Source: Buchnera aphidicola (Periphyllus koelreuteriae)
Lineage (GTDB): Bacteria > Pseudomonadota > Gammaproteobacteria > Enterobacterales > Enterobacteriaceae
Length of the DNA stretch: 64,000 bases
Reading direction: 5' to 3'
NCBI RefSeq assembly: GCF_039360445.1
Contig: NZ_CP134981.1
Coordinates: 255,280 to 319,279, forward strand
Shown here: one piece after another, positions 37,456 through 48,980 of the stretch
How positions within the stretch are numbered: the stretch's first letter is position 1
How the letters are laid out: each line of letters starts with the position of its first letter
The notes under the pieces: model-generated
What the model saw: only the letters and a program-made list of their open reading frames with translations
Database searches by the model: none
What the model was told of the DNA's origin: nothing
Translations under genes and position numbers: made by a program

Positions 37456-37800
37456 TTATAAATTTTTTAATAAATTAGATATTTTTTTACCTTCTAATAA
37501 AGAAAAATCATTAACAAAAGTTAATTTTGGAACTTTTCTTAAATTTAATCTTTTACTTAATAAAAATCTAATATAAGATGAAGAACTATTTAATATATCT
37601 AAAGATAAATTTTGTATTTTTTTTTCCTGATTAAAGGAAACATAAATTTTAGCATAAGAATAATCTTTAGATAATACTACATCTAAAATTGTAGATAATT
37701 TATTAAATTTTGGATTATTTATTGAATTCTGAATAATATAAGAAACTTCTTTTTTTATTTCATTAGATATTCTAACTAATTTATAAATATTTTTATACAC
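37456..37800 (-). CDS. rbfA: Ribosome-binding factor A
   Basis: Late 30S maturation factor binding near helix 1 of 16S rRNA. It is 114 residues (E. coli 133), with the C-terminal tail shortened. RISNEIKKEVSYIIQNSINNP, VLSKDYSYAKIYVSF and LNLRKVPKLTFVNDFSLLEG show the KH-like fold. It follows infB by 36 bp. Confidence 0.93.
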   Translation of the reverse strand: MYKNIYKLVRISNEIKKEVSYIIQNSINNPKFNKLSTILDVVLSKDYSYAKIYVSFNQEKKIQNLSLDILNSSSSYIRFLLSKRLNLRKVPKLTFVNDFSLLEGKKISNLLKNL

Positions 37801-37836
37801 TATATTTACCTAAAATAATTTTATATTTTTTATAAA

Positions 37837-39996
37837 CTATATTCTTTTCATTTGTATAATTTTATAAACTTCTATTATATCATTAACACGAATATCGTTA
37901 TAGTTCTTTATCCCTATACCGCATTCAATTCCACTTCTTACTTTTTTTACGTCTTCTTTAAAACGTCTAATAGATTCTAGTTCTCCTTCATAAACTACAA
38001 TATCATTTCGTAAAACTTTTACTGGGCTATTTCTTTTAATAACTCCTTCAGTTACCATGCAACCCGCAACAAATCCAAATTTTGGAGATTTAAATATACT
38101 TCTTACAGATACAATTCCTGATATTTTTTGTTTATATTTAGGAGATAACATTCCATAAATTGATGATTTAATATCATTTATTAAAGAATAAATAACAGAA
38201 TAATATCTTAAATCTATGTTTTCTTTTTCAATAATTTTTTTTGATAAAGAATCTGCTCTAACATTAAATCCAATAATAATAGCATTTAAAGAATTAGCTA
38301 AAGAAGCATCTGTTTCATTAATTCGACCTACACCTTCACTTAATATTTTTATCTTTATTTCCTTATGAGATAATTTTCTAATAGAATGAGATATGGCTTC
38401 TAACGAACCTTTTGAATTAGATTTTAAAATAATATTTAATGTTGTAACATTTTTTTTATTAATTTCTTTAAATAAATTCTCTAAATTTATTTTTTTTTGT
38501 TTAGAAAAAATTGTTTGTTGTATTTTTTCTTTTCTATATAAAGATACATTACGAGCTTGTCTTTCATTTTTTACTACTGTTAAAATATCACCAGATACAG
38601 GCAAACCAGATAATCCTAAAATTTCAACTGGAATTGATGGAGTAATTTTTAAAATTTCATTTTTATTTTCATCTTTTATAGATTTTATTTTTCCATATTC
38701 TAAACCACATAAAACAATATCACCTTTTTTTAATTGACCTTCTTTAATAATTATATAAGCAACAGGTCCTCTTCCTTTATCTAAAAAAGATTCTAAAACT
38801 ACACCAGTTGCCATTCCAGTATAAGGTACAGATAATTCTAAAACTTCAGATTGCAACAATATATTTTTTAATAAATTATTTATTCCTTTTTTTAATTTCA
38901 CTGAAATATAAACAAAAATATTTTCTCCACCTAATGTTTCAGGTAATATATTATATTTCATTAAATCATCTTGAATTTTATTTATATTTGAATTTATTTT
39001 ATCAATTTTATTTATTGCAACTATTATTGGAGCTTTAACTAATTGAGCATGTTTAATTGCTTCTATAGTTTGTGGCATAACACCATCATCAGCAGCAATA
39101 ACTAACACTACAATATCTGTTATTTTCGCTCCTTTGTTACGCATAGAAGAAAAAGCTGAATGTCCTGGAGTATCAAGAAAAGTTATTTTTTTATTTTTTA
39201 TTTCAACATAATAAGCTCCTAAACTTTGAGTAATTCCACCTTCTTCTTTAAAAGCTATAGAAGTTTTTCTAATACAATCTAATAAAGATGTTTTTCCGTG
39301 ATCAACATGTCCCATAATAGCAACAATAGGAGGTCTCAAAAAACATTTTTTATTTTTAATATCTCTATCTTTCATAATATTTTTTTCTAATTCATTTGTA
39401 TGAATTATATTTATATCAAAACCCATTTCTTCTGAAATTAACTGAGAAAGATCTAAATCTAATATTTGATTTTTAGAAAGAGTTATTCCAGAATTTATCA
39501 TTTTTTTTATTACTTTAGAACTTTTAATTCTCATTTTATTAGATAATTGAAAAACTGTCATATTTTTAAAAATATTTATTTTTTTATTAATATTATCTTT
39601 AGGTTTATTAAAAACTTGCTTTAAAAAATTTTTTTTATTATTTTTTAAATTATTTTGATATTTATTTTTTTGAATAAATTGTCTATATTTTGAATTTTTT
39701 AAAACATTAAATTTTTTTGATAAAAATTTTTTTTTAATATTTTTTTTTAAAGTTATGTTTTTATTTAATTTGTTAGTATTAAAAAATTTTTTTTGTGTAT
39801 TAATATTTTTTGAATTTATATTTTTATTTAAAAGAATAGTATTTTTTTTTTTTAAAAATTTTTTTTTAAATAATGTATTTTTTTTATTTAAATTTTCTTT
39901 TGAAATAGAATTTTTTTTAGAAGTAAATGTTTCTACTTTATTTTTTTTCAAATTATTATATTTTTTTTTATCTTTTATAAAATTATTTTTTCTCAT
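37837..39996 (-). CDS. infB: Translation initiation factor IF-2
   Basis: GTPase that brings fMet-tRNA to the 30S subunit and promotes subunit joining. It is 719 residues (E. coli 890). The long N-terminal region is reduced to a Lys/Asn-rich stretch (1-145), followed by the small IF2-N motif [16 protein letters not shown]. The G domain carries GHVDHGKT (229-236), DTPGHSAF and AINKIDK; domains II-IV follow, ending with the fMet-tRNA-binding C2 domain. Core length and motifs are complete. Confidence 0.97.
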   Translation of the reverse strand: MRKNNFIKDKKKYNNLKKNKVETFTSKKNSISKENLNKKNTLFKKKFLKKKNTILLNKNINSKNINTQKKFFNTNKLNKNITLKKNIKKKFLSKKFNVLKNSKYRQFIQKNKYQNNLKNNKKNFLKQVFNKPKDNINKKINIFKNMTVFQLSNKMRIKSSKVIKKMINSGITLSKNQILDLDLSQLISEEMGFDINIIHTNELEKNIMKDRDIKNKKCFLRPPIVAIMGHVDHGKTSLLDCIRKTSIAFKEEGGITQSLGAYYVEIKNKKITFLDTPGHSAFSSMRNKGAKITDIVVLVIAADDGVMPQTIEAIKHAQLVKAPIIVAINKIDKINSNINKIQDDLMKYNILPETLGGENIFVYISVKLKKGINNLLKNILLQSEVLELSVPYTGMATGVVLESFLDKGRGPVAYIIIKEGQLKKGDIVLCGLEYGKIKSIKDENKNEILKITPSIPVEILGLSGLPVSGDILTVVKNERQARNVSLYRKEKIQQTIFSKQKKINLENLFKEINKKNVTTLNIILKSNSKGSLEAISHSIRKLSHKEIKIKILSEGVGRINETDASLANSLNAIIIGFNVRADSLSKKIIEKENIDLRYYSVIYSLINDIKSSIYGMLSPKYKQKISGIVSVRSIFKSPKFGFVAGCMVTEGVIKRNSPVKVLRNDIVVYEGELESIRRFKEDVKKVRSGIECGIGIKNYNDIRVNDIIEVYKIIQMKRI

Positions 39997-40211
39997 ATTT
40001 TTTCTTATTTTTTATTTTAAATATAAAATATATTTGTGTTTAAAATTTTAAATAATTTTAATAAATATTTATTTTATTTAAAAAAAAATTCAAAAAATTT
40101 TTTTATAAAAAAAATAAATATATTTTTTTTATATATTATTTTAATATTTATTTTACATGTATTTATTTTTAATTCCAAACAAAATTAAAAAGACTAATTT
40201 AAAAATTATAT

Positions 40212-41693
40212 TTATTTATTAAACCAACATATATTTCTAGCGGACATAATTAATTCTCCTGAAAGTTTTTTATTTAATTCTTGAATATCAATTAAATCTT
40301 CAATACTTTGATTTGATAATTCTTCTAAAGTAAATATTTTTTTTTTAAATAGTTGTAATGCAATATTATCATTCATTCCATTTAAATTTAATAAATCTTC
40401 ATTTAAAACATAACGTATTTTAGATCGTTTTTTATTTAATAAAAAAATAGAACGCGAATTTTTAATATTTTTTTTAACTTTTTTAAATAATTTTTTATCA
40501 GAATTTAATATTTTTAAAAGTTTTTTATCAGAAATTAAAAATAATTCTTTAATTGAAGAAATATTTTTTGAAAATAACATTTCAAAAACAGTTTTATCAA
40601 TTTTAAAATTTTTTTTAAACAAATTATATAAAAAATATTTTTCTTGTTTTTTTTTATTTTTAAATTCATCTTCAGTCATAACATTTAACTCCCATTTACT
40701 TAAAATAGAAGCTAACTTAACATTTTGACCATTTCTTCCAATAGCTTGAGCTAAATTTTTTAAATCTACTGTAATATCTATAAAATTTTTTTTTTTATTC
40801 ACAATAATTGATAAAACTTCTGCAGGAGCCATAGAATTAACAACAAATTTTAAAATATTTTTGTCCCATAAAACAATATCAATTTTTTCTCCAAATAATT
40901 CATTTGATACAGCTTGAACTCTGGCACCTCTCATTCCTACACAAGCACCTACAGGATCAATTTTTTTATCATTAGTTTTAACTGCAATTTTTGATCTAGA
41001 ACCAGGGTCTCTTGCAATTTCTTTAATTTCAATAATTCCTTCTCCTATTTCAGGAACTTCAATTTTTAATAACTCAGTTAACATTTCAGATCTAGAACGA
41101 CTTAAAAGTAATTTAGAATTATTTTTTTTAGATTGAATACAATATAATATACTTTTAACTCGATCACCTAACCTAAAGTTTTCTCTAGGAAGCATTTCTT
41201 CTTTTAATAAAAAACCTTCTGCATTATCTCCTAAATCTAGGATAATATAATCGCGAGTTATTTTTTTAACGATTCCCGTATGAATTAAACCAGTTCTTTT
41301 TTTAAAATTATTAACCATAATTAATCTTTCAGCTTCTCTTACTTTTTGAATCATTACTTGTTTAGCTGTTTGAGTAGTAATTCTATCAAATTTAATAGAT
41401 TTTATTTTTTCTTCAATATAATCATTTAAATTAATGTTTTTATCTTCATGTTGAGCTGCTTCTAATGTAATTTCTTTCATTGGTTGAAAAACTTCTTTTA
41501 CTACTAACCATCTTCGATAAGTTTTAAAATTTCCATTTTTTTTATTAATTTTAACTCTAATATTAATATTTTTTTTTATTTTTTTTTTTGTTGCACTAGA
41601 CAAAGCTTGTTCTAAAGCTTTAAAAATAACTGTTTTAGGAATAGATTTTTCATTTGAAACAGATTCAATTACTTTTAAAATATCTTTTTTCAT
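40212..41693 (-). CDS. nusA: Transcription termination/antitermination factor NusA
   Basis: RNA polymerase-associated factor for pausing, termination and rRNA antitermination. It is 493 residues (E. coli 495). The N-terminal polymerase-binding domain is followed by the S1 domain ([21 protein letters not shown]), KH1 and KH2 ([33 protein letters not shown]) and two C-terminal acidic repeats. In E. coli rimP precedes it; here a terminator and tRNA-Leu precede it directly. Confidence 0.96.
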   Translation of the reverse strand: MKKDILKVIESVSNEKSIPKTVIFKALEQALSSATKKKIKKNINIRVKINKKNGNFKTYRRWLVVKEVFQPMKEITLEAAQHEDKNINLNDYIEEKIKSIKFDRITTQTAKQVMIQKVREAERLIMVNNFKKRTGLIHTGIVKKITRDYIILDLGDNAEGFLLKEEMLPRENFRLGDRVKSILYCIQSKKNNSKLLLSRSRSEMLTELLKIEVPEIGEGIIEIKEIARDPGSRSKIAVKTNDKKIDPVGACVGMRGARVQAVSNELFGEKIDIVLWDKNILKFVVNSMAPAEVLSIIVNKKKNFIDITVDLKNLAQAIGRNGQNVKLASILSKWELNVMTEDEFKNKKKQEKYFLYNLFKKNFKIDKTVFEMLFSKNISSIKELFLISDKKLLKILNSDKKLFKKVKKNIKNSRSIFLLNKKRSKIRYVLNEDLLNLNGMNDNIALQLFKKKIFTLEELSNQSIEDLIDIQELNKKLSGELIMSARNICWFNK

Positions 41694-41799
41694 ATTTAAA
41701 ATACCTTAAATATTATTTTTTAAAATAATTCAATATAAATATATTATTTTTTAAAAAATATAATACTATTAAAAATAAATAACTTTAAATGAAATAATA

Positions 41800-41825
41800 A
41801 AAAACCCCGAATAAACGGGGTTTTT
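41800..41825 (-). terminator. Rho-independent terminator upstream of nusA
   Basis: AAAAACCCCG and CGGGGTTTTT form a 10-bp G/C-cored stem with a 6-nt loop and T-tracts on both sides. It lies 112 bp beyond the tRNA-Leu(GAG) 3' end on the minus strand and should end the secG-tRNA transcript. It also means that nusA needs its own promoter within about 105 bp. Confidence 0.85.
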
Positions 41826-41936
41826 AATTAAAAATAAACATAATATGATATTTTATATTTTTAAATTATTAAAATTTTATATTTTAATAAAAAATTTTTA
41901 AAATTTTTTATTAAAAATAATATTTTTTTTTTAAAA

Positions 41937-42027
41937 TACCGAGAACAGGACTCGAACCTGTATGCTTAAAATTAAAATAAGCACTACTACCTCAAAGTAG
42001 CGTGTATACCATTTTCACCATCTCGGT
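41937..42027 (-). tRNA. leuU: tRNA-Leu (anticodon GAG)
   Basis: A 91-nt class II tRNA. The acceptor ACCGAGA pairs with TCTCGGT, discriminator A; the anticodon stem CTACT/AGTAG holds the loop TTGAGGT. It lies 31 bp after secG, the secG-leuU arrangement of E. coli. metY and rimP, which follow in E. coli, are absent. Confidence 0.96.
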
Positions 42028-42058
42028 AATTATTTAAAAAAATATAAAAAAATAAATT

Positions 42059-42298
42059 TTATTCAACTCTTTCTAAAATATAATTATTAATGTTACATTG
42101 TAATATACTTAATATTAAAAAAAAAAATGAACATATAATAGTTAAACGTGTCAAAAATTCATTTTTTGTTGAAATATTAAATAAATTTTTATTATTAGTG
42201 ATATTAATATTTGATGAACCTTGAGTTTTTTGTATTAAAATTAAAAAAATTAACATTAATGAAAAAAATAAATAAATTAATAAAAAAAATGCTCGCAC
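42059..42298 (-). CDS. secG: Protein translocase subunit SecG
   Basis: Small inner-membrane subunit of the SecYEG channel. It is 79 residues against 110 in E. coli. Two membrane helices (about 3-23 and 53-72) flank a short loop with IQKTQGSSNINITNNKNLF in place of LQQGKGADMGASFG. The C-terminal tail is lost. Identification leans on the two-helix layout, the loop motif and the secG-leuU context. Confidence 0.85.
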   Translation of the reverse strand: MRAFFLLIYLFFSLMLIFLILIQKTQGSSNINITNNKNLFNISTKNEFLTRLTIICSFFFLILSILQCNINNYILERVE

Positions 42299-42501
42299 TT
42301 TTAATAATCCTATATTTAATAGTAATACTTTTAATATATAAATTATATATTTAAATTAAAAATAATTATAATTTTAAATATTAAAAAAATATTATTTAAT
42401 TATATTCTATATATCAAATAAAATTTAATAAAAAAAATAAAAAAATATATATTTTAAAGTTATAAATTTTGTAATAAATTTTTTTATTTAAAATAATTAT
42501 G

Positions 42502-44319
42502 TTATTCCATTTTAAATTTTCTATTCATTAATAAATCAATTTGATTTGTATTAATTGTTTCATATTTAATTAATGCATTTTTCATAGAATGTAAAATATC
42601 TAAATTTTTTTCTATTATTTTTCTTGCTTTTAAATAATTTATATCAATAATTTCTTTAATTTCTTGATCAATTATTTTTTTAGTATAATTTGAAAAATTA
42701 TTAGATTGTAAAGATGATCTCTCTAATAAAATTTCTTCATCACAATATAATAAAGGTCCTAATTTTTTTGAAAATCCCCATTTAATAACCATATTTTTTG
42801 CTAAATTCGTTGCTACTTTAATATCATTAGATGCTCCAGTTGAAACAAAATCTTCTCCATAAATAATTTCTTCTGCAATTCTTCCTCCATAAAGTGTAGC
42901 AATTTGACTTTCTATTTTTTTTTTACTAATGCTTAAATGATCTGTTTTAGGTAAAAAAAATGTTAAACCTAAAGCATTTCCTCTAGGAATAATTGTTACT
43001 TTATGAACTGGATCATGTTCAGGAACTAATTTTCCTACAATAGCATGACCTGCTTCATGATATGCAATATATTCTTTTTGTTCCACACTCATAATCATAG
43101 ATTTTCTTTCAGGACCCATCATAATTTTATCTTTTGCTTTTTCAAAATCATCCATTAAGACTGAAGTATGATTTCTTCTAGCAGCAAAAAGAGCTGATTC
43201 ATTAACTAAATTAGCTAAATCTGCTCCAGAAAATCCAGGCGTTCCTCTAGCTATAATTGTTGAATTAAAATCTTTAGATATTGCAATTTTTTTAACATGA
43301 ACATTTAATATTTGTTCTCTTCCTTTAATATCAGGTAATGGAACAAATACTTGACGATCAAATCTTCCTGGTCGTAATAAAGCAGGATCTAAAACATCTG
43401 GTCTATTTGTTGCTGCAATTAAAATCACTCCTTCATTTTTATCAAATCCATCCATTTCAACTAAAATTTGATTTAAAGTTTGTTCTCTTTCATCATTACC
43501 TCCACCTAATCCAGTTCCTCTTTTTCTTCCAACTGCATCAATTTCATCAATAAAAATTATACAAGGAGATAATTTTCTAGATTTTTCAAACATATCTCGA
43601 ACTCTTGAAGCTCCTACACCAATAAACATTTCTACAAAATCTGAACCAGAAATAATAAAAAAAGGAACATTTGCTTCTCCAGCTATTGCTTTTGCTAAAA
43701 GAGTTTTTCCAGTTCCTGGTTGACCAACCATTAATAATCCTTTTGGAGAAATTCCACCTAATTTTTTAAATTTCTTTGGATTTTTAAGATAATCAACTAA
43801 TTCTTTTACATCTTCTTTAGCTTCATCACATCCAGCAACATCTGAAAAAGTAGTTTTTATTTCATTTTTTTTAAATATTTTAGCTTTATTTTTTCCAAAA
43901 GACATTGCTCCTTTTCCACTTATTTGAATTTGTCTAATAAAAAAAATCCATGCAACAATCAACATTATCATAGGAAACCAAGAAATAAAAACAGACCATA
44001 AAAAACTAACTTCTTCTGAATTTTTTCCTTGAATTTTAACATTTTTTGATACAAGATGAGTTAACAAATTTGAATCATGTAAGGGAAGAAAAGTACAATA
44101 TTTACTATTATCTTTTTTAGTCACATAAATTTCTTGTCCATCAATTATAACTGAACGTATTTTTTTTTGATTAACTTCAGATAAAAAAGTTGAATAATTT
44201 ATTCTATATCGATCAAAATCATTTGAATGAAAATTTCGAAATATAGATGTAAATATAATAATAAAAATAGACCAAATGAGCATTTTTTTTACTATTTTTT
44301 TCAAGATATTAATCCTCAT
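42502..44319 (-). CDS. ftsH: ATP-dependent zinc metalloprotease FtsH
   Basis: Membrane-anchored AAA+ protease for short-lived and misassembled membrane proteins. It is 605 residues (E. coli 644). Membrane segments lie at about 14-27 and 108-128 around a periplasmic domain. Walker A is GQPGTGKT (199-206; Gln replaces the usual Pro), Walker [21 protein letters not shown], and the zinc site HEAGH. The flexible C-terminal tail is trimmed. It follows rlmE by 41 bp, the E. coli order. folP and glmM, which follow in E. coli, are missing before secG. Confidence 0.97.
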   Translation of the reverse strand: MRINILKKIVKKMLIWSIFIIIFTSIFRNFHSNDFDRYRINYSTFLSEVNQKKIRSVIIDGQEIYVTKKDNSKYCTFLPLHDSNLLTHLVSKNVKIQGKNSEEVSFLWSVFISWFPMIMLIVAWIFFIRQIQISGKGAMSFGKNKAKIFKKNEIKTTFSDVAGCDEAKEDVKELVDYLKNPKKFKKLGGISPKGLLMVGQPGTGKTLLAKAIAGEANVPFFIISGSDFVEMFIGVGASRVRDMFEKSRKLSPCIIFIDEIDAVGRKRGTGLGGGNDEREQTLNQILVEMDGFDKNEGVILIAATNRPDVLDPALLRPGRFDRQVFVPLPDIKGREQILNVHVKKIAISKDFNSTIIARGTPGFSGADLANLVNESALFAARRNHTSVLMDDFEKAKDKIMMGPERKSMIMSVEQKEYIAYHEAGHAIVGKLVPEHDPVHKVTIIPRGNALGLTFFLPKTDHLSISKKKIESQIATLYGGRIAEEIIYGEDFVSTGASNDIKVATNLAKNMVIKWGFSKKLGPLLYCDEEILLERSSLQSNNFSNYTKKIIDQEIKEIIDINYLKARKIIEKNLDILHSMKNALIKYETINTNQIDLLMNRKFKME

Positions 44320-44360
44320 ATAAATTACATGATATAATAAAATAAAATATCATTAACTAA

Positions 44361-44980
44361 TTATTTTTTTATATTTTTTGCTATAACAAAAATTTCACGA
44401 GATTTTGAGCTAGAAGATTTTGGTTTATAAATTTTTACCATAGAAAAATAATTTTTAATAGACTTAATATATAAATCAAATCCATCTCCTTGAAATATTT
44501 TAGTTATAAAAATTCCATTTTTATATAAAATATTTAAAGATAAATTAAATACAATTTTACTCAAATTTATAGATCTACAAACATCAATTAAAGAATGACC
44601 TGTTATTTTTGGAGATAAATCAGACATAACTAAATTAGATTTTCTATTTCTTAAAGCATTTAAAATAGATAAATAAGTTTTTTTTTTTTTATATTTCCTT
44701 GTATAAAAATTACTTTTGGAATAGGGTTCATTAATTTTATATCACATGATATAACTGTTCCTATTTGACCAACTTTTTTTATAGCATATTGAGACCAACT
44801 TCCTGGAAAACATCCTATATCTATAACTATATTACCTAATTTAAATATATTAAATTTTTTATGTATTTCTTGAATTTTAAACCATGCTCGAGAGCGTATT
44901 TTTTTTTTATGTGATTTTTTTACATATACATCTTTAAAATGATTTCTTAACCATAATTTAGAACTAGATTTTTTTTTCAT
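44361..44980 (-). CDS. rlmE: 23S rRNA Um2552 methyltransferase RlmE, frameshifted in poly(A)
   Basis: 2'-O-methylates U2552 of 23S rRNA, a late 50S maturation step. The gene is broken after about 100 codons by a 13-A run (44678-44690, T on the plus strand): the first frame ends IKKKKLIYLF, and the second continues TYLSILNALRNRKSNLVMSD. One extra A, or two fewer, would give 206 residues (E. coli 209). All four catalytic residues survive across the halves: Lys in SRAWFKIQ, Asp in VMSDLSP, Lys in ITKIFQGDG, Glu in KSREIF; DIGCFPGSWSQ is the SAM loop. It is probably rescued by polymerase slippage. Confidence 0.88.
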
Positions 44981-45092
44981 TTTTTAATTATTTTTTTATT
45001 ATTTTTTTTATATATTTATATTATTTATTATAAAAATGTTTTTATTAGTTTAAAAAATTATATATTAAAATTTTTATTTTATAATTCATAAA

Positions 45093-45572
45093 TTATATAT
45101 ATGTTATTTTTAAAATCTTATATGTAACAGATCCAACAGGAGTTTTAATTATAGCTAAATCATTAATTTTTTTTCCAATTAACCCTCTAGCCATTGGGGA
45201 ATTAATTGAAATTAATTTTTTTTTAAAATTAGCTTCATTATCTCCAACAATTTGATAAGTATGAATACTATCAGATTGTACATTTAAAATATCAACTGTT
45301 GCTCCAAAAAAAATTTTTTTATTCATAGACATTTTAGTAACATCTATAACATTTGCATTAGATAATTGATATTCTATTTCTTGAATTTTTCTTTCACAAA
45401 AACCTTGTTCTTCTTTTGCAGCATGATATTCAGCATTTTCTTTTAAATCTCCATGAGCTCTCGCTTCAGAAATAGAAGAAATAATTTTTGGTCTTATAAT
45501 ATTTTTTAATTTATTTAATTCTTTTCTTAATTTTTTTTCACCTTTTATTGTCATTGGAATTTTATTTTTCAT
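45093..45572 (-). CDS. greA: Transcript cleavage factor GreA
   Basis: Enters the RNA polymerase secondary channel and restarts backtracked complexes by stimulating transcript cleavage. It is 159 residues (E. coli 158). The N-terminal coiled coil keeps the tip acidic pair in [24 protein letters not shown] sequence, and the C-terminal FKBP-like domain has the [13 protein letters not shown] segment. Polymerase fidelity matters here because several genes seem to depend on slippage at poly(A). Confidence 0.95.
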   Translation of the reverse strand: MKNKIPMTIKGEKKLRKELNKLKNIIRPKIISSISEARAHGDLKENAEYHAAKEEQGFCERKIQEIEYQLSNANVIDVTKMSMNKKIFFGATVDILNVQSDSIHTYQIVGDNEANFKKKLISINSPMARGLIGKKINDLAIIKTPVGSVTYKILKITYI

Positions 45573-45810
45573 ATATAAAAACCTTAATTTTTTTTATACA
45601 AAATTATAAATAATATTATTCTTTAAAAATATTTTATTTAAAAATTTTAAATATTTTAAATATTATAAATCAATTTATAAATAAAAATAATAAATTTATT
45701 ATAATACATGATATATTAATACTATTAATTTTTAATTAATTTAAAATAATTAAAAATATAAGAACAATAAATTAAAAAATATTTTTATAAATTTAAATTT
45801 ATATTAAAAT

Positions 45811-45831
45811 AAAAAAAAAAAAAAAAAAAAA
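45811..45831 (+). repeat. A21 run abutting the ibaG start codon
   Basis: Twenty A precede the ATG and the first base of the ATG is the 21st. There is therefore no Shine-Dalgarno sequence at all in the usual window of ibaG. It is the longest homopolymer in the window. Confidence 0.9.
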
Positions 45832-46082
45832 TGAAAAACAAAATAAAAAAAATATTAATAAAAAAATTAAATTTATTTTATGTAAAAGTAAAAAAAAAAA
45901 ATAATTATTATAAAATCACAGCAGTTGGAAAAATATTTTTTAAAACAAATGAAGTTAATAGACAAAAAATAATATATTCTCCATTATTAAAATTAATTAC
46001 AAAAAAAAAAATACATGCTATTTCAATAAAAGCATATTCATTAAATGAATGGAAAAAACTTAAAAAAAATAAAAAAAAATAA
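45831..46082 (+). CDS. ibaG: BolA-family protein IbaG
   Basis: BolA-like protein, an iron-sulfur trafficking partner of monothiol glutaredoxin. It is 83 residues (E. coli 84). The fold is clear: YYKITAVGKIFFKTNEVNRQ, then IIYSPLLKLITKKKIHAISI and KAYSLNEWKK at the C terminus, matching E. coli YrbA. In E. coli it precedes murA, not far from rplU; here it leads directly into rplU-rpmA-obgE. The start lies in an A21 run without a ribosome-binding site. Confidence 0.88.
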   Translation: MKNKIKKILIKKLNLFYVKVKKKNNYYKITAVGKIFFKTNEVNRQKIIYSPLLKLITKKKIHAISIKAYSLNEWKKLKKNKKK

Positions 46083-46120
46083 TATAAAAATATAAATTTA
46101 TTAAATATGGAGAACTTCTT

Positions 46121-46444
46121 ATGTATGCAATTTTTAAAAATGGAGGAAAACAGTATAAAGTAAAAATAGGACAAATTTTAAGATTAGAAAAAATTAATTC
46201 TAATATTGGTAATATAATAAAATTTAAAAATATTTTATTCTTAAAAAAAAAGAAAAAAATATTTTTAGGAAATCCTATTTTAAAAAATGCTGTAATAAAA
46301 GCTAAAATTTTTAGCCATGGAAGAGAAAAAAAAATTAATATTATTAAATTTAATCGTCGTAAGCATTATAAAAAAAAACAAGGTCATAGACAATACTATA
46401 CTAGTATTAAAATACAAAATATTAAAATAAAAAAGGATATTTAA
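46121..46444 (+). CDS. rplU: Ribosomal protein L21
   Basis: Large-subunit protein of 107 residues (E. coli 103). [25 protein letters not shown] start, then [35 protein letters not shown] RNA-binding tail are typical. GGAGAA precedes the ATG by about 8 nt. It lies 1 bp before rpmA, so the two are certainly co-transcribed. Confidence 0.96.
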   Translation: MYAIFKNGGKQYKVKIGQILRLEKINSNIGNIIKFKNILFLKKKKKIFLGNPILKNAVIKAKIFSHGREKKINIIKFNRRKHYKKKQGHRQYYTSIKIQNIKIKKDI

Positions 46445-46445
46445 T

Positions 46446-46703
46446 ATGGCACATAAAAAAGCTGGTGGTTCAACAAGAAATGGACGTGATTCACATTCAA
46501 AACGATTAGGAGTTAAATGTTTTGGAGGAGAATATGTTAAATCTGGATCAATTATTGTTAAACAAAGAGGAACAAAATTTCATCCAGGAATAAATACTAA
46601 ATGCGGAAAAGATCATACAATATATTCTATAATAGATGGAATAGTTCAATTTAAAAAAAAAGGATTAAAACAAAAAAAATTTATAAATGTAATACAAAAA
46701 TAA
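46446..46703 (+). CDS. rpmA: Ribosomal protein L27
   Basis: Large-subunit protein whose N terminus reaches the peptidyl-transferase centre. It is 85 residues, the E. coli length. [40 protein letters not shown] and [16 protein letters not shown] are highly conserved. A/T pressure is mild here compared with neighbours, as expected for an essential ribosomal protein. Confidence 0.97.
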   Translation: MAHKKAGGSTRNGRDSHSKRLGVKCFGGEYVKSGSIIVKQRGTKFHPGINTKCGKDHTIYSIIDGIVQFKKKGLKQKKFINVIQK

Positions 46704-46774
46704 AAATATTATTTTAAAATATAAAATTATAAATTTATTTTTTTATAAAAAAATAAAAAAATAATTTTTTATAA

Positions 46775-47785
<1,011 letters not shown>

Positions 47786-47814
47786 ATTAATTATTTATAT
47801 AAAAAATATTTCTT

Positions 47815-47867
47815 TATACAAGTTAAAAAAATTGATTATAAAAAATTTTAATTATTTAACTTGTATA
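47815..47867. terminator. 13-bp hairpin between obgE and rpsI
   Basis: TATACAAGTTAAA pairs with TTTAACTTGTATA over 13 bp with a 27-nt loop, between convergent genes, 30 bp after the obgE stop and 17 bp after the rpsI stop. It is likely a shared bidirectional terminator. Confidence 0.7.
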
Positions 47868-47884
47868 TAATTTAATTAAAAATA

Positions 47885-48280
47885 TTATCTTTTAGAAAAT
47901 TGAGGTTTTCTTCTAGATTTTCTAAAACCAACTTTTTTTCTTTCTACTTGACGAGAGTCTCGAGTAACAAATCCAGATTTTCTTAATTCTTTTAATAAAG
48001 AATTATCATATTTTATTAATGCTCGAGCAATCCCTTGTCTTATAGCACCAGCTTGTCCTGAAATTCCACCTCCTTTAACAGTAATATAAAAATCAAATTT
48101 ATCTTTCATTTTGACTAACTTTAATGGTTGTTTAATAATCATACAAGCAGTTTTTCGACTAAAATATTCTTCTAATTTTATTTTATTAACTACTATTTTT
48201 CCATTTCCAATTTTTAAAAAAACACGAGCAGAAGAAGATTTTCTTCGACCTGTTCCATAATTATTTTGAACTGTACTCAT
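47885..48280 (-). CDS. rpsI: Ribosomal protein S9
   Basis: Small-subunit protein whose C-terminal tail contacts P-site tRNA. It is 131 residues (E. coli 130). [38 protein letters not shown] and the basic tail [18 protein letters not shown] are complete. It lies 23 bp after rplM, the universal rplM-rpsI operon. Confidence 0.97.
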   Translation of the reverse strand: MSTVQNNYGTGRRKSSSARVFLKIGNGKIVVNKIKLEEYFSRKTACMIIKQPLKLVKMKDKFDFYITVKGGGISGQAGAIRQGIARALIKYDNSLLKELRKSGFVTRDSRQVERKKVGFRKSRRKPQFSKR

Positions 48281-48303
48281 TTTTTTATATTTACATCCTA
48301 ATT

Positions 48304-48738
48304 TTAAATTTCAAGCAATATTGGTTTTTGAGAATGATGATTATGAAATGAATCACGATAAACTTTTAATTTTTTAAAAATTAATCGACCTAAAGGTCCT
48401 TTTGGTAGCATTCCATACACAGATTTTTTTATAACTTTTTCAGGATTATTTATAATCATATCTGAAAATTTAACTTTTTTTAAACCACTAACATGTCCAG
48501 TATGTCGATAATAAATTTTTTGTTTAGTTTTTTTTCCTGTTAAACGAATTTTTGATGCATTAATTACAATTATATAATCTCCAACATCCATATATGGTGT
48601 ATAGATTTCCTTATGTTTACCTCTTAAATAATGTGATATTAAAGTACATAAACGACCTAATATTTTGTCCGTTGCATCAATAAAATACCATTTCTTTATT
48701 ATATTTTTAGAAGAAATAGAAAAACTTTTTGTATTCAT
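48304..48738 (-). CDS. rplM: Ribosomal protein L13
   Basis: Early-assembly large-subunit protein of 144 residues (E. coli 142). [51 protein letters not shown] and [20 protein letters not shown] mark it clearly. First gene of rplM-rpsI; divergent from pheA over a 242-bp spacer. Confidence 0.97.
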   Translation of the reverse strand: MNTKSFSISSKNIIKKWYFIDATDKILGRLCTLISHYLRGKHKEIYTPYMDVGDYIIVINASKIRLTGKKTKQKIYYRHTGHVSGLKKVKFSDMIINNPEKVIKKSVYGMLPKGPLGRLIFKKLKVYRDSFHNHHSQKPILLEI

Positions 48739-48846
48739 ATATATGCCTATATTAAAAAATTTTTTAAACTTTATAAAAATTTAAAAAAATACTATAATAA
48801 AAAATAATATTTATATATAAGAATAAAATATTAACATTAAAAATTA

Positions 48847-48880
48847 TTTTTATTAAAATATTTTTAATAAAAAATTTTTT
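48847..48880 (+). promoter_or_regulatory. Attenuator-like hairpin plus T6 upstream of pheA
   Basis: TTTTTATTAAAA and TTTTAATAAAAA form a perfect 12-bp stem around a 3-nt loop, with one A and then six T (48875-48880) directly after. The orientation suits termination of plus-strand transcripts, yet the only plus-strand gene nearby is pheA, which starts 100 bp downstream. E. coli pheA is attenuated; no convincing Phe-rich leader peptide is visible here. Confidence 0.4.
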
Positions 48881-48980
48881 AATCAAATAAAATAAAAAAT
48901 ATATTAATTTATATAAATTAAAATATTTTTATTTTATATTTATACAATAAAAAATAATCTATAAAAAAAATGGAAAAAAA

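Noticed and set aside
39755-40051. Plus-strand Phe/Leu-rich open frame opposite the infB N terminus
   Set aside because: It is the complement of the Lys/Asn-rich infB leader; the hydrophobic composition follows from poly-T complementing poly-A, not from a membrane protein.
44361-44627. The second half of rlmE as a separate small gene
   Set aside because: Its ATG is the Met of the internal VMSDLSP motif and conserved sequence (LNALRNRKSNLV) continues upstream to the poly(A) run.
48743-48784. A 13-residue leader peptide for pheA (two Phe codons)
   Set aside because: Too few Phe codons, no ribosome-binding site, starts within 5 bp of the divergent rplM start and ends about 60 nt from the hairpin.
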